64,000 bases of DNA from Pseudomonas fluorescens (GCF_001307275.1 NZ_CP012831.1:5820501-5884500), one strand, 5' to 3'; counted from the first letter of the stretch, positions 34,901 to 43,141 are shown. The notes: generated by a model from the letters alone, not told the origin. Translations and numbers: made by a program.

Positions 34901-35016
34901 AGGTGCTGACGCTCTATACCACGCCGGTGGTTTACCTTTATCTCGACAAGCTGCGCCATCGCTTCAACCGCTGGCGTGGCGTGCGCACTGATGCTGCCCT
35001 GGAAACTCCGCTATGA
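31912..35016 (+). CDS. muxC: RND efflux transporter, MuxC/MdtC type
   Basis: The 1034-residue protein is a second complete RND pump, clearly paralogous to MuxB: MNLSGPFIRRPVATMLLSFA at the start, ATGLVVDDAIVVLEN in span four, and the closing QVLTLYTTPVVYLYLDKLRH. In the MuxABC/MdtABC system the two RND subunits form a mixed trimer. It overlaps opmB by 4 bp. Full-length, with no damage seen. Confidence 0.95.
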   Translation: MNLSGPFIRRPVATMLLSFAIMLLGGVCFGLLPVSPLPQMDFPVIVVQASLPGASPEVMASTVATPLERSFGAIAGVNTMSSRSSQGSTRVILQFDLDRDINGAAREVQAAINASRNLLPSGMRSMPTYKKVNPSQAPIMVLSLTSDVLEKGQLYDLASTILSQSLSQVSGVGEVQIGGSSLPAVRIELEPQLLNQYGVALDDVRNAIADSNVRRPKGSVEDDRRMWQVQANDQLEKAKDYETLIIRYQDGSVLRLKDVAKVTDSVEDRYNSGFFNDDAAVLLVINRQAGANIIETVNEIKAQLPALQAVLPASVKLNLAMDRSPVIKATLHEAEMTLLIAVALVVLVVFLFLGNFRASLIPTLAVPVSLVGTFAVMYLYGFSLNNLSLMALILATGLVVDDAIVVLENISRHIDEGVPPMTAAYRGAEEVGFTLLSMNVSLVAVFLSILFMGGIIESLFREFSITLAASIVVSLVVSLTLTPMLCARWLKPHVPGQENRLQRWSQGLNERMVRGYATSLDWVLRHRRLTLLSLLVTIGVNVALYVVVPKTFMPQQDTGQLIGFVRGDDGLSFNVMQPKMEIFRRAVLKDEAVQSVAGFIGGNNGTNNAFMLVRLKPIKERGISAQKVIERLRKEMPKVPGGQLMLMADQDLQFGGGREQTTSQYSYILQSADLASLRTWYPKVVAAFRALPELTAIDARDGGGAQQVTLVVDRDQAKRLGIDMDMVTAVLNNAYSQRQISTIYDSLNQYQVVMEVNPKYAQDPSTLEQVQVITADGARVPLSAIAHYENSLEDDRVSHEGQFASEGISFDMAEGVTVEQGTAAIERAIAKLGMPEDVIAKMAGTADAFAATQKSQPFMILGALLAVYLVLGVLYESYIHPLTILSTLPSAGVGALLSIYALGSEFSLISLLGLFLLIGVVKKNAILMIDLALQLERAGQTPLESIRSACLLRLRPILMTTLAAILGALPLLLGAAEGAEMRQPLGLTIIGGLVFSQVLTLYTTPVVYLYLDKLRHRFNRWRGVRTDAALETPL

Positions 35017-36488
35017 CCGACCGTTCGCCTTTCAATCTTGCCGCAACGCTGGCGACCGCCCGTGGTTCGCGGGTACTGAGCCTGGTGCTGTGTGTGGCGA
35101 TGCTCAGCGCCTGCGCCGTCGGCCCGGATTACCAGCGCCCCGCGGCGGCGGCCCCGGTGCAGTACAAGGAGGCCCAGGGCTGGCGCCAGGCCAACCCCAG
35201 CGATGCGCTGGCCCGGGGCGCCTGGTGGGAGCTCTACGGCGATACGCAACTCAACGGCCTGGTGGACAAACTCAACGCCTCCAACCAGACCGTGGCCCAG
35301 GCCGAAGCCCAGTACCGGCAGGCCCGGGCACTGGTGCGCAATGCTCGTGGCGCGTTTTTCCCCACCGTGGACCTGACCGTTGGCAAGACGCGCTCCAGCC
35401 AGGGCACCGGCAGCAGCAGTTCGAGCTTGAGCAGTTCGTCCAGCGGCATTCGCGACACCTACAACGCCCAGGCTGGCGTCAGCTGGGAGGCGGACGTGTG
35501 GGGCAAGTTGCGCCGCACCCTGGAAGCTGACGAGGCGAGCGCGCAAGCCAGTTTCGCCGACCTGGCGGCGATGCGCCTGAGCCAGCAATCGGAACTGGTG
35601 CAGAACTACTTGCAACTGCGGGTGATCGATGAGCAGAAGCGTTTGTTGCAAACCACCGTCGACAACTATCAGCGCTCGCTGAAAATGACCGAAAACCAGT
35701 ACCGTGCCGGGGTCTCCGGCAAGGACGCGGTGGCCCAGGCGCAAAACCAGCTCAAGACCACCCAGGGCGACCTGATCGACCTGATCTGGCAGCGAGCCCA
35801 GTTCGAAAACGCCATCGCCGTGCTTATCGGCCTGCCGCCGGCGGAATTCAACCTGGCGGAGGTCCAGGACATCCCAAGCCTGCCGCAGATCCCGGTGGCG
35901 CTGCCCTCCCAACTGCTCGAGCGCCGGCCGGACATCGCCTCGGCAGAGCGCTCGGTGATGGCCGCCAATGCCAACATCGGCGTTGCCAAGGCCGCGTATT
36001 ACCCGGACCTGACCCTGAGCCTCAGCGGCGGCTACAGCAGCAGTACCTACGACAACTGGGTGAGCGTGCCGAACCGCTTCTGGTCGGTAGGTCCGCAACT
36101 GGCGATGACGCTGTTCGATGGCGGCCAGCGATCGGCGGAAGTCGACCGCACCGTCGCGGCGTATGACCAGACCGTCGCCACCTATCGCCAGACCGTGCTC
36201 GATGGCTTGCGCGAGGTGGAGAACTACATGATCCAGCTCAAGGTGCTGGAAGACGAAGCCCGCGTGCGCCAGGAAGCCCTGGACGCCGCCCGGGAATCCC
36301 TGCGCCTGACGCAGAACCAATACCGGGCCGGATTGATTGCCTACCTCGACGTGGTCACTGTCCAGGCCACCGCGCTGAGCAACGAACGCAGCATGCTGAG
36401 CCTGCAACAGAGCCGCTTGATTGCCAGCGTGCAACTGATTGCGGCGTTGGGCGGTGGTTGGGATGGGCAAATGGAGGCGCGCGAGTAA
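35013..36488 (+). CDS. opmB: Outer-membrane efflux channel lipoprotein, OpmB/OprM type
   Basis: The protein has 491 residues. Its signal peptide ends in the lipobox LSAC (Cys34; the mature part begins CAVGPDYQRP), typical of NodT/OprM lipoproteins. Two TolC-like repeats follow, with helical hairpins (QTVAQAEAQYRQARALVRNA and LRLTQNQYRAGLIAYLDVVT) and the LLERRPDIASAER motif. It forms the trimeric exit duct for the Mux pump. Its position at the end of muxABC supports the name opmB. A BIME follows. Confidence 0.94.
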   Translation: MTDRSPFNLAATLATARGSRVLSLVLCVAMLSACAVGPDYQRPAAAAPVQYKEAQGWRQANPSDALARGAWWELYGDTQLNGLVDKLNASNQTVAQAEAQYRQARALVRNARGAFFPTVDLTVGKTRSSQGTGSSSSSLSSSSSGIRDTYNAQAGVSWEADVWGKLRRTLEADEASAQASFADLAAMRLSQQSELVQNYLQLRVIDEQKRLLQTTVDNYQRSLKMTENQYRAGVSGKDAVAQAQNQLKTTQGDLIDLIWQRAQFENAIAVLIGLPPAEFNLAEVQDIPSLPQIPVALPSQLLERRPDIASAERSVMAANANIGVAKAAYYPDLTLSLSGGYSSSTYDNWVSVPNRFWSVGPQLAMTLFDGGQRSAEVDRTVAAYDQTVATYRQTVLDGLREVENYMIQLKVLEDEARVRQEALDAARESLRLTQNQYRAGLIAYLDVVTVQATALSNERSMLSLQQSRLIASVQLIAALGGGWDGQMEARE

Positions 36489-36509
36489 TCACACATCGAT
36501 GCCCCCACC

Positions 36510-36602
36510 TGTGGGAGCCGAGCTTGCTCGCGATGGCGGTGGGTCAGCTTGCATCAATATTGAATGTTCAGCCGTCATCGCGAGCAAGCTCGGCTCCCAC
36601 AA
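36510..36602. repeat. BIME downstream of opmB
   Basis: A forward REP (TGTGGGAGCCGAGCTTGCTC) and an inverted copy flank a spacer with GTCAGCTTGCATCAATATTG, nearly the inner spacer of array 2. It is a single unit and probably marks the end of the mux operon. Confidence 0.9.
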
Positions 36603-36711
36603 TGAATCCTGTGGTACGCAAGTCCCGCTTTTGGCCGATGCACTGCCTACGTCCTGTCGCGATGGCTTGTTATAGTTCAGGCCTCTTTTCAGCCGGTAAA
36701 GGATCACTGCC

Positions 36712-37524
36712 ATGTCGAAATACCAAGCGTTCAACGTCGAACTTGCCGACAACATCGCCCATGTGCAGATCAATCGCCCGGAAAAGATCAATGCGATGAA
36801 CGTTGATTTCTGGCGCGAGATCATCGAGATCTTCCAATGGATCGACGACACCGATGAGGCGCGGGTGGTGGTGCTCAGCGGTGCCGGCAAGCATTTTTCC
36901 TCCGGCATCGACCTGATGATGCTGGCGGGCGTGGCCAACGAGCTGGGCAAGGACGTGGGACGCAATGCACGGCTGTTGCGGCGCAAGATCCTGCAACTGC
37001 AAGCCTCGTTCAACGCCGTGGACAATTGTCGCAAGCCGGTGCTCGCGGCCATTCAAGGCTATTGCCTGGGCGGTGCCATTGACCTGATCGCCGCATGCGA
37101 CATGCGTTATGCCGCCGAGGACGCCCAGTTCTCCATCAAGGAAATCGATATCGGCATGGCTGCCGATGTTGGCACATTGCAACGCTTGCCGCGGATCATC
37201 GGGGACGGCATGCTGCGTGAACTCGCTTATACGGGGCGTACCTTCGGTGCCGAAGAAGCGCGCAGCATCGGCCTGGTCAATCGTGTCTACAGCGACACCG
37301 CCAGCCTGCTCGACGGCGTGATGGGCATTGCCCGGGAAATCGCCGCCAAGTCGCCGATTGCTGTGACCGGCACCAAGGCAATGATCAGCTACATGCGCGA
37401 CCACAGCATTGACGACGGCCTGGAATACGTCGCCACCTGGAACGCCGCCATGCTGCAATCGACCGACCTGCGCGTGGCCATGGCCGCCCATATGAGCAAA
37501 CAGAAACCCGAATTTCTGGATTGA
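36712..37524 (+). CDS. Crotonase-family enzyme, dienoyl-CoA isomerase-like
   Basis: The protein has 270 residues and is a full crotonase. The oxyanion-hole segments are HFSSGIDLMML and IQGYCLGGAIDLIAACDMRY. In the active-site region KEIDIGMAADVGTLQRLP an acidic pair replaces the Glu/Glu of hydratases, the pattern of delta3,5-delta2,4-dienoyl-CoA isomerase (ECH1). It would rearrange dienoyl-CoA in oxidation of unsaturated fatty acids. It precedes nudC by 6 bp, so the two may be co-transcribed without an obvious shared function. Confidence 0.88.
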   Translation: MSKYQAFNVELADNIAHVQINRPEKINAMNVDFWREIIEIFQWIDDTDEARVVVLSGAGKHFSSGIDLMMLAGVANELGKDVGRNARLLRRKILQLQASFNAVDNCRKPVLAAIQGYCLGGAIDLIAACDMRYAAEDAQFSIKEIDIGMAADVGTLQRLPRIIGDGMLRELAYTGRTFGAEEARSIGLVNRVYSDTASLLDGVMGIAREIAAKSPIAVTGTKAMISYMRDHSIDDGLEYVATWNAAMLQSTDLRVAMAAHMSKQKPEFLD

Positions 37525-37530
37525 CTGACC

Positions 37531-38361
37531 ATGATTTCACGCTGGACCACCGCAGTACTCGATACCGATCTTCCTGGCGGCTGGGCCGTGGCCCGTAGCC
37601 CGGAAGGCTTTCTGTTCGATGACAACGGCGCGCTGTTCCCCCGCGAGTGGCTCAAGCGCCAAGACCTGTCGATCCTCGCCGAACACGGCATCGGTCACCT
37701 GGATGGCGAGCCGGTCTACCTGTTGGAGTTGCACAGCCCGCTGGAGATTCCTGGCTGCAACTGGAAAGGCCTGCGGGCGTTCATGCTCGAGGACGACCAC
37801 ACGCTGTACAAGGTGTTGGGCTATGCGGCACAAATCGGCACCTGGGCCCGGGAGCATCGCTTTTGTGGCAGTTGCGGCAAGCGCATGAGCCAGATTCCGT
37901 TGGAGCGGGCCATGTATTGCGACGCCTGTGACCTGCGCCACTACCCGCGGATTTCACCGAGCATGATCGTGTTGATTACCCGCGGCGATGAAGTCCTGCT
38001 GGCCCGTTCGCCGCGTTTCGTCACGGGCGTCTACAGCACCCTGGCGGGGTTTGCCGAGCCTGGCGAGTCGGCCGAGGATTGCCTGGTACGGGAGGTGCGT
38101 GAAGAAGTCAGTATCGAAGTGAAGAACATCCAGTACGTGGGCAGCCAGTGCTGGCCGTTCCCCCATTCGATGATGCTCGGTTTTCACGCTGAATATGCCG
38201 GCGGCGACATCGTGCCCCAGGAAGATGAAATCGAGGACGCCCAATGGTTCAACGTCCACGACCTGCCACCGTTGCCGGCCTCGCGCTCGATCGCCCGCTA
38301 CCTGATCGACCTTTATGTGGCGCGGCGCTTAGGCCACGCTGAACCAGTGCTGCCAGGCTAG
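37531..38361 (+). CDS. nudC: NADH pyrophosphatase / NAD-RNA decapping NUDIX enzyme
   Basis: The protein has 276 residues. An N-terminal domain is followed by a four-cysteine zinc site (CGSCGKRM ... CDACDL) and a NUDIX domain with the box GFAEPGESAEDCLVREVREE, then the NudC-type SQPWPFP-like motif seen here as SQCWPFPHSMMLGFHAEY. It hydrolyses NADH to NMNH and AMP and removes NAD caps from RNA. The 3' end overlaps the convergent TSUP gene by 33 bp. Confidence 0.95.
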   Translation: MISRWTTAVLDTDLPGGWAVARSPEGFLFDDNGALFPREWLKRQDLSILAEHGIGHLDGEPVYLLELHSPLEIPGCNWKGLRAFMLEDDHTLYKVLGYAAQIGTWAREHRFCGSCGKRMSQIPLERAMYCDACDLRHYPRISPSMIVLITRGDEVLLARSPRFVTGVYSTLAGFAEPGESAEDCLVREVREEVSIEVKNIQYVGSQCWPFPHSMMLGFHAEYAGGDIVPQEDEIEDAQWFNVHDLPPLPASRSIARYLIDLYVARRLGHAEPVLPG

Positions 38362-39108
38362 GCGCACGGTCAAGCCCAGCACCACGGTGATGAACACCGG
38401 GCGGATGAACTTCGCGCCGCCGCTGATGGCGGTGCGAGCGCCGAAGAACGCGCCGATCATCACCGACAGGCCCATGCTCAGGCCGATCACCCAGTCCACC
38501 TGCCCGGAAAAGATGAACACCGACAGCGCCGCGATGTTGCTGACGAAATTCATGCTGCGCGCCACGCCACTGGCCTTCACCAGGTCGATGGGGTAGAGCA
38601 GCAGGCTGCTGACCGTCCAGAACGCACCAGTACCGGGCCCGGCCACGCCGTCATAGAAACCCAGGCTGAAGCCCTGGGGTGACTGCCAGGTCTTCTTGAT
38701 CGGTGCATTGCTGTCCAGAGGCGCCTTGGGCGTGCCGCCAAACAACAGGTACAGGCCGCAGGCAAAGACGATCACCGGCAGCATCTTGTTCAGCCACTCG
38801 GCAGGCAGGTAATGGGCGACGATGGCGCCGGTCAGGGCCCCGACCAGCGTGCCGACGAGGGCGTGGGTCCATTGCCTTGGGTGGAACAGCTTGCGCTTGT
38901 AGAAAGTGAAACTGGCCGTCGCCGAGCCGAAGGTCGAGCTGAGTTTGTTGGTTCCCAGGACCAGGTGAGGCGGCAAACCTGCGGTCAGCAACGCCGGCGT
39001 GGTCAGCAGCCCACCACCACCGGCGATGGCATCGATGAAACCGGCAATGAAGGCGACAACGGCAAGGATAGCGAGGGTAGTGAGGTCAACGCTGAGTTCG
39101 AAAGGCAT
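38329..39108 (-). CDS. TauE/SafE (TSUP) family membrane transporter
   Basis: The protein has 259 residues with about eight membrane spans. It opens with MPFELSVDLTTLAILAVVAF, then IAGFIDAIAGGGGLLTTPAL, the hallmark GGGGLLT motif, repeated in the second half as GFYDGVAGPGTGAFW. The family exports sulfite, sulfoacetate or related organic anions; the substrate is not evident. Its last 11 codons overlap nudC on the opposite strand, so there is no separate terminator. Confidence 0.93.
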   Translation of the reverse strand: MPFELSVDLTTLAILAVVAFIAGFIDAIAGGGGLLTTPALLTAGLPPHLVLGTNKLSSTFGSATASFTFYKRKLFHPRQWTHALVGTLVGALTGAIVAHYLPAEWLNKMLPVIVFACGLYLLFGGTPKAPLDSNAPIKKTWQSPQGFSLGFYDGVAGPGTGAFWTVSSLLLYPIDLVKASGVARSMNFVSNIAALSVFIFSGQVDWVIGLSMGLSVMIGAFFGARTAISGGAKFIRPVFITVVLGLTVRLAWQHWFSVA

Positions 39109-39501
39109 GGAATGGGCTTATTTTGGCAGGTCGCAGAAGGACTGCGGGAAGGCCGGTATGTTACCCATAATGGTGCAGGGCTGCGACTGTCTCTAAGGCC
39201 TGTGACGTTCGCCGTGGCGAGGGAACTTGCTCCCACTGGGTTGCGCAGCAACTCCAAAAGCCTGCCACCCTCCACCTGGCACCCCAATGCAGCTGTCTGG
39301 CGGAAGCTGGCCGTTGGACGAATTTTTTTTGAAATCAAGGGGTTGTCAGCCTAGGCAAATGAGTACATAATTGCGCCCATCGAACGCACTGGGACGTAAA
39401 AAATCTCAATGTTTTCAAGGAGATAGCGCTGAGTCAGTGGCTTGTTTCCTGATCAGGTTTGTACCGCGGTTGATGTGGCTGTATCGCATCAAGCGTCTTG
39501 A
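39109..39501. other. Intergenic region with REP remnant and promoter, no gene
   Basis: The left part must carry the TSUP promoter. A REP remnant of the second family (GTGGCGAGGGAACTTGCTCC) lies near 39213-39232, and the promoter at 39343 is listed separately. The stretch from 39400 to 39500 shows an AAGGAG near 39417 but no convincing coding sequence. Confidence 0.5.
39343..39371 (+). promoter_or_regulatory. Sigma-70-type promoter before tRNA-Cys
   Basis: TTGTCA (39343-39348) and CATAAT (39366-39371) are separated by 17 bp. The predicted start lies about 125 bp upstream of tRNA-Cys, with no gene between, so it probably drives a tRNA precursor. Confidence 0.5.
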
Positions 39502-39575
39502 GGCCGAATAGCAAAATGGTTATGCAGTGGATTGCAAATCCACCTACGCCGGTTCGATTCCGACTTCGGCCTCCA
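39502..39575 (+). tRNA. tRNA-Cys (anticodon GCA)
   Basis: The cloverleaf is complete: acceptor stem GGCCGAA / TTCGGCC, anticodon stem-loop GTGGATTGCAAATCCAC with GCA in the loop, T-arm GCCGGTTCGATTCCGAC, and an encoded CCA end. It is 74 bases long. A terminator follows at once. Confidence 0.96.
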
Positions 39576-39580
39576 CTTTT

Positions 39581-39620
39581 AAAAAGCTCTGTAGATCTAT
39601 GATTTACGGAGCTTTTTTAT
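39581..39620 (+). terminator. Terminator after tRNA-Cys
   Basis: AAAAAGCTCTGTA pairs with TACGGAGCTTTTTT across a short loop, ending in a run of T. It lies 5 bp after the tRNA. Confidence 0.88.
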
Positions 39621-39769
39621 TTCTGGAGCATTGAAAGGTTTTGTCTTGAAAAGGGCATGAGCTACCTTGCTTCACAGAGGAGGGATGTATATATTCCCCC
39701 TCTTGCTGCACCAGCCAGGACTTCGGCCATTGGATTTTTGCCGACGTTCCCATGGCTAACCGCGCTACC

Positions 39770-39856
39770 GCCCGAATGGCGAAACTGGTAGACGCATGGG
39801 ACTTAAAATCCCCCGCTCGTAAGGGCGTGCCGGTTCGATTCCGGCTTCGGGCACCA
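39770..39856 (+). tRNA. tRNA-Leu (anticodon TAA)
   Basis: This 87-base class II tRNA has acceptor stem GCCCGAA / TTCGGGC, anticodon loop CTTAAAA, a long variable arm (CTCGTAAGGGCG) and an encoded CCA. It reads UUA/UUG codons, which are rare in this GC-rich genome. It lies 194 bp after tRNA-Cys behind that gene's terminator, so it probably has its own promoter. Confidence 0.96.
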
Positions 39857-39865
39857 TCTAAAATC

Positions 39866-39899
39866 AAGGGTTTGCGAGCGAAAGCTAATGCAAACCCTT
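39866..39899 (+). terminator. Hairpin after tRNA-Leu
   Basis: A perfect 10-bp stem AAGGGTTTGC / GCAAACCCTT encloses a 14-base loop and is followed by GTTCGTTTC. It is likely the tRNA transcript end, though the T run is broken. Confidence 0.65.
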
Positions 39900-39932
39900 G
39901 TTCGTTTCAGTTCCCCCGCTTGTACCGACTCA

Positions 39933-40295
39933 TCACAACCGCCGGCGAAATGCCTCGAGAATATCCCGCGTGCCCTTTTTCATTTGCAGTTGGGCAATGG
40001 CATCCAGCGGGTGCCAGAGGCAATCACTGATTTCATTCTGTGGCCGGGCCGCCGACGAGTCGCTGACTGAGGCTTCGAACACGTGGTGCTCGGTCTGCCC
40101 GTCATTGATTCGCATCAGGTAGAGCAGGTTCTCGACGTCCAGGCCAGTTTCCTCCGCCAGTTCCCGGATGGCTGCTCCCGCGTGGGTTTCCCCGCGTTCG
40201 ACAGTACCGCCGGGTAGCGCCCAGCGGCTATTGGCTTTGCGAACCAGCAGGACGTGGCGATTGTCCTCGCAGATGACGGTCGCTCGAATTTTCAT
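39933..40295 (-). CDS. NUDIX hydrolase, short
   Basis: The protein has 120 residues from the ATG at 40295 (a start at 40373 would add 26 residues that do not fit the fold). The domain begins MKIRATVICEDNRHVLLVRK and has the box GGTVERGETHAGAAIRELAE followed by ETG. It is a MutT-like single-domain enzyme. It has no zinc ribbon and differs from the NUDIX at 1945. The substrate is unknown. Confidence 0.87.
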   Translation of the reverse strand: MKIRATVICEDNRHVLLVRKANSRWALPGGTVERGETHAGAAIRELAEETGLDVENLLYLMRINDGQTEHHVFEASVSDSSAARPQNEISDCLWHPLDAIAQLQMKKGTRDILEAFRRRL

Positions 40296-40577
40296 GGTGG
40301 TGTTCGATCCGTGACTGTCATTAAACTGAAATATATCTGCAATATTTGAGCCTGGCATTAGTTGCTCGTTCAAATATCGATTTTTCAGGGTCCTATCCGT
40401 ACGACCATGACGGGGTGGGAAAAGCTGAGTTCATTTGAGCTTGTCATCGCTCCAGTCGATCTTCCCTACCGTCAGCACCGGGCTTTCGACCGGCTATCGC
40501 CTCAAAGGGAATCAGCTTCGAAAAAATGAATCTATGTTGGGTGCAATGGCTGGCCCCGGTAGGGGAAGGACAGACAG

Positions 40578-40763
40578 ATGACCACCGTTGAAGACTTCAA
40601 GATCAAATCCCACGAGCTCTTGGTGGAGCTCGATACGGCAACAGCGGAAATGATGAAGCTCATATGTGTCCATCAGATGAGCGGATCGACTTGGGATGAG
40701 GCGGTTCAGCGTCAACATGAAGCCTATGAGCGGTGGGTCGCTTATCTGAATGAGCGGGGGTAG
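40578..40763 (+). CDS. Small hypothetical protein, 61 residues
   Basis: The sequence starts MTTVEDFKIKSHELLVELDT and is almost all helix, acidic and amphipathic (ATAEMMKLICVHQMSGSTWD). A GGGGAAGGA site stands 8 bp before the ATG. No family recognised. Good ribosome-binding site and normal codon use make it a likely real small gene. Confidence 0.65.
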   Translation: MTTVEDFKIKSHELLVELDTATAEMMKLICVHQMSGSTWDEAVQRQHEAYERWVAYLNERG

Positions 40764-40897
40764 CGGCCATGCACGCGCCATGGGCAAAAATTCTTTGATT
40801 TGCCCCGATGCCTATCCATTTCGAGGCGCAAAAAATGCCCGCGTTCCATCGGTTTTCCAACCGGTAGAACTCAAGGGGGAACCTCTGACGTGGTGCG

Positions 40898-41128
40898 TCA
40901 GCGGAACTTGGGCAGCGGCGGCTCGGCGGGCTTGAGTGACGTCAGCGCGCTCTGGATCGACGGAGCGTCCTTGTCGATGTCGTTGAGCCGGTCGCGGATA
41001 CGCACCGCGGTAGGGTGCCCACCTTGGTGGTCGACCCAATCGGCGATTTCCTTGCAGGCTGCCGTGAGCCTGGCCTGACGTGATTCCAGCAGGGTGAGCA
41101 GGGTGGTGATGGACTCTTTTTCGGACAT
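40898..41128 (-). CDS. Small hypothetical protein, 76 residues
   Basis: The sequence starts MSEKESITTLLTLLESRQAR and has a helical centre (LTAACKEIADWVDHQGGHPT) and a Pro-rich tail ending LPKFR. A GGAGG site stands 5 bp before the ATG in the transcribed strand (CCTCC at 41134). It resembles small cytoplasmic proteins common in pseudomonads; no function is known to me. Confidence 0.65.
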   Translation of the reverse strand: MSEKESITTLLTLLESRQARLTAACKEIADWVDHQGGHPTAVRIRDRLNDIDKDAPSIQSALTSLKPAEPPLPKFR

Positions 41129-41279
41129 GTCACACCTCCATTCAGGGTTGATGAGGCAGCACGAAACCCGCCAGGGGCGGGTCATGCTGTGGTTTAAGCG
41201 TAGTTGAGTTATTTCGGATCTGTCGAAGAATCCGGCGCCCGGCCAGACAACCGGCGCGCCGGAAGCGGTACACGTTATT

Positions 41280-41534
41280 TCAGCCGGACTCCTTGACCCA
41301 GGTCGGCGCGACGCTCGCCCGCCAGCGTACATCGGTAATGCCGTATTTTTCCGCCAGGGGCTTGGAAACCCGCTTGACCTTCTCCCTGCCGAATTTCGGT
41401 ATGCGCCCGACCCCCGCGTCGCAACTGGCCCAATGCCAAGCCTCGGAGTTATTCATCACTTCTGCGCGAATAATGAATGACTTGGGTTCGCCATGGAGTA
41501 TGTAGTCAATGATGTAAAGCGATGGCCCGCCCAT
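41280..41534 (-). CDS. Small conserved Pseudomonas protein (possibly DUF6555)
   Basis: The protein has 84 residues. The stretch YILHGEPKSFIIRAEVMNN followed by SEAWHWASCDAGVGRIPKFG recalls the DUF6555 family of small pseudomonad proteins. It has a basic centre (GREKVKRVSKPL) and no signal peptide. An AGGGAGG site precedes the ATG. The family label is from memory and uncertain; the function is unknown. Confidence 0.7.
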   Translation of the reverse strand: MGGPSLYIIDYILHGEPKSFIIRAEVMNNSEAWHWASCDAGVGRIPKFGREKVKRVSKPLAEKYGITDVRWRASVAPTWVKESG

Positions 41535-41773
41535 AAATCCTCCCTAATATAGTCCTATACGGATGGATGCAAAGGCATTGGGAAAATTCCATCGAATTTC
41601 CAGACGGTCGAATTAATGCCGCTCAAGCTCAAGCGCGAGGCAACAACAAATTTTGCGAACAGCCATTGTTTACAGGAAGGAACCAAACCCGGTTACCCTT
41701 CTCCAAGGTGGGCTTCAACACCGTCGGCCAGGGATCAAAGGCGAAGCAACGCGGCATCAACTAAAGGCAAAAC

Positions 41774-42673
41774 ATGAAAAAAATCGCCAGGGTCCTGTCC
41801 ATCGCAGCCCTCGCCATCGGTTTATCGGGTTGCATTGGTGCTCCCATCGAACTGACGCCGCAAACCGAACAACGCTTGCACGAACAACCTCCGATCCGTT
41901 TCCTGCTGACATTCGATGACGGTCCCAGCGCTTCGTCTATCTGGAACCCTAGCCTGGAGGTGCTGGACGCACTCGCAGACAACGCGGTACAACCCGGCAT
42001 CAAGGCCGTGTTTTTCCTACAGACCCGCGGACCGCGGGCTGGCGGCAGCGATATCGGCCGCTCAGTGATGCGTCGTCAGCAGCAGGAAGGCCATGTGCTG
42101 GGTTTCCATACGGCGACCTACTGGCACACCAATCATCGGTTCCTGAGCCCTGATGAGCTGGAGCAATCGCTCACCCGCGGCGGGAGTGATATTGCCGTCA
42201 TGACCGGCTCGGCACCGTCCCTGGTCAGGCCACCTTTCTGGAGTTTCGACAGGCGTACCGCAGCTGCCTACCGGCAACATGGCCTGCACATCTTGTTGAC
42301 CGACCTGAGCGCCAATGACGGCAAGGTCTGGGGCATCACGATGAGCCCTCGGCGGCGGATCAACCTGACCCGACAACTCTCCGAGGTGCGCGAGCGCATC
42401 GCCGCCGGACAACTGCCAGCGGTGGATGGGGTTATCCCGGTGGTGGTGACCTTTCACGACATCAATCGTTATACCGCCCGACATGCCCGCGAATACCTGC
42501 AGATCCTGCTCGACAGCGCCCAGGCGACCGGCATGAGGACCGCCGCCAGGCCGTTCTACGATGACCACCAGGCATTGGAGCGAGCGGCCTTGGCCCGGAC
42601 GGTCGATCACAGCGCAGAGCCCGTCCATTTGCCGGGGTTGTGGGACTGGTTGTGGGATTCGGATTCCCACTGA
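41774..42673 (+). CDS. Polysaccharide deacetylase family lipoprotein
   Basis: The protein has 299 residues. The signal peptide ends in lipobox GLSGC (Cys20). The NodB-homology domain begins with the motif LLTFDDGPSASS (catalytic and metal-binding Asp pair) and has a metal-binding His motif in GFHTATYWHTNH, then RPPFWSFDRRT and a later VVVTFHDINRYT. It would remove acetyl groups from a cell-surface or periplasmic polysaccharide or peptidoglycan, tethered to a membrane. It stands alone; no exopolysaccharide genes are nearby. Confidence 0.92.
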   Translation: MKKIARVLSIAALAIGLSGCIGAPIELTPQTEQRLHEQPPIRFLLTFDDGPSASSIWNPSLEVLDALADNAVQPGIKAVFFLQTRGPRAGGSDIGRSVMRRQQQEGHVLGFHTATYWHTNHRFLSPDELEQSLTRGGSDIAVMTGSAPSLVRPPFWSFDRRTAAAYRQHGLHILLTDLSANDGKVWGITMSPRRRINLTRQLSEVRERIAAGQLPAVDGVIPVVVTFHDINRYTARHAREYLQILLDSAQATGMRTAARPFYDDHQALERAALARTVDHSAEPVHLPGLWDWLWDSDSH

Positions 42674-42773
42674 GGGCACCACGGGTGCAGTCGGCGTCGC
42701 GACGTCCGGTCGGCACCGCGGGTAATCAGCGTGTATGGTAGGTGATGCACCCTTGTTAAAGTCGGAGGTGATC

Positions 42774-42965
42774 ATGAGTACTGCGATGATGACGAAAATG
42801 CACATCAACGGTTATGACGTGCTCAGCGTAAACAGTGGCCCATGGCGAGTCTGTACCCAGGCTGACCGGTTGGGTTCCTTTGCTTCCCGGGAGGAAGCGC
42901 TGGCCTACGCGGCGGCATTGCCGACCCGGAGAAGCCGTAGCGGCCGGCCTGGGAACACGAAATAA
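42774..42965 (+). CDS. Small hypothetical protein, 63 residues (DUF2188-like)
   Basis: Starts MSTAMMTKMHINGYDVLSVN; the middle GPWRVCTQADRLGSFASREE followed by ALAYAAALP has the layout of DUF2188-like small proteins, in which a short sheet is followed by a helix. A CGGAGG site lies 7 bp before the ATG. Function unknown. Confidence 0.6.
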   Translation: MSTAMMTKMHINGYDVLSVNSGPWRVCTQADRLGSFASREEALAYAAALPTRRSRSGRPGNTK

Positions 42966-42966
42966 G

Positions 42967-43122
42967 GGGTAACGAGCCTGCTCGCGATGCGGTCAGCAGA
43001 TTCAAATTCTGGGTGACAGGCACACCGCTATCGCGAGCAAGCTCGCTCCCACAGTTTTTCCCGGGTGCCCATCAAGAGTGCGTCCATCATAGATCCCCTG
43101 TGGGAGCGAGCTTGCTCGCGAT
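42967..43122. repeat. BIME plus single REP near the sensor kinase 3' end
   Basis: A BIME with a damaged left half (GTAACGAGCCTGCTCGCGAT) and a good right half (ATCGCGAGCAAGCTCGCTCC) covers 42967-43054. A separate forward REP (TGTGGGAGCGAGCTTGCTCG) lies at 43099-43122, 20 bp from the kinase stop. Confidence 0.85.
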
Positions 43123-43141
43123 CTCGTTGGGTCAGCCTGCA

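Noticed and set aside
39770..40580. tRNA-Leu as an integration site of a genomic island
   Set aside because: I saw no repeat of the tRNA 3' end downstream and no integrase; the nearby genes have ordinary composition.
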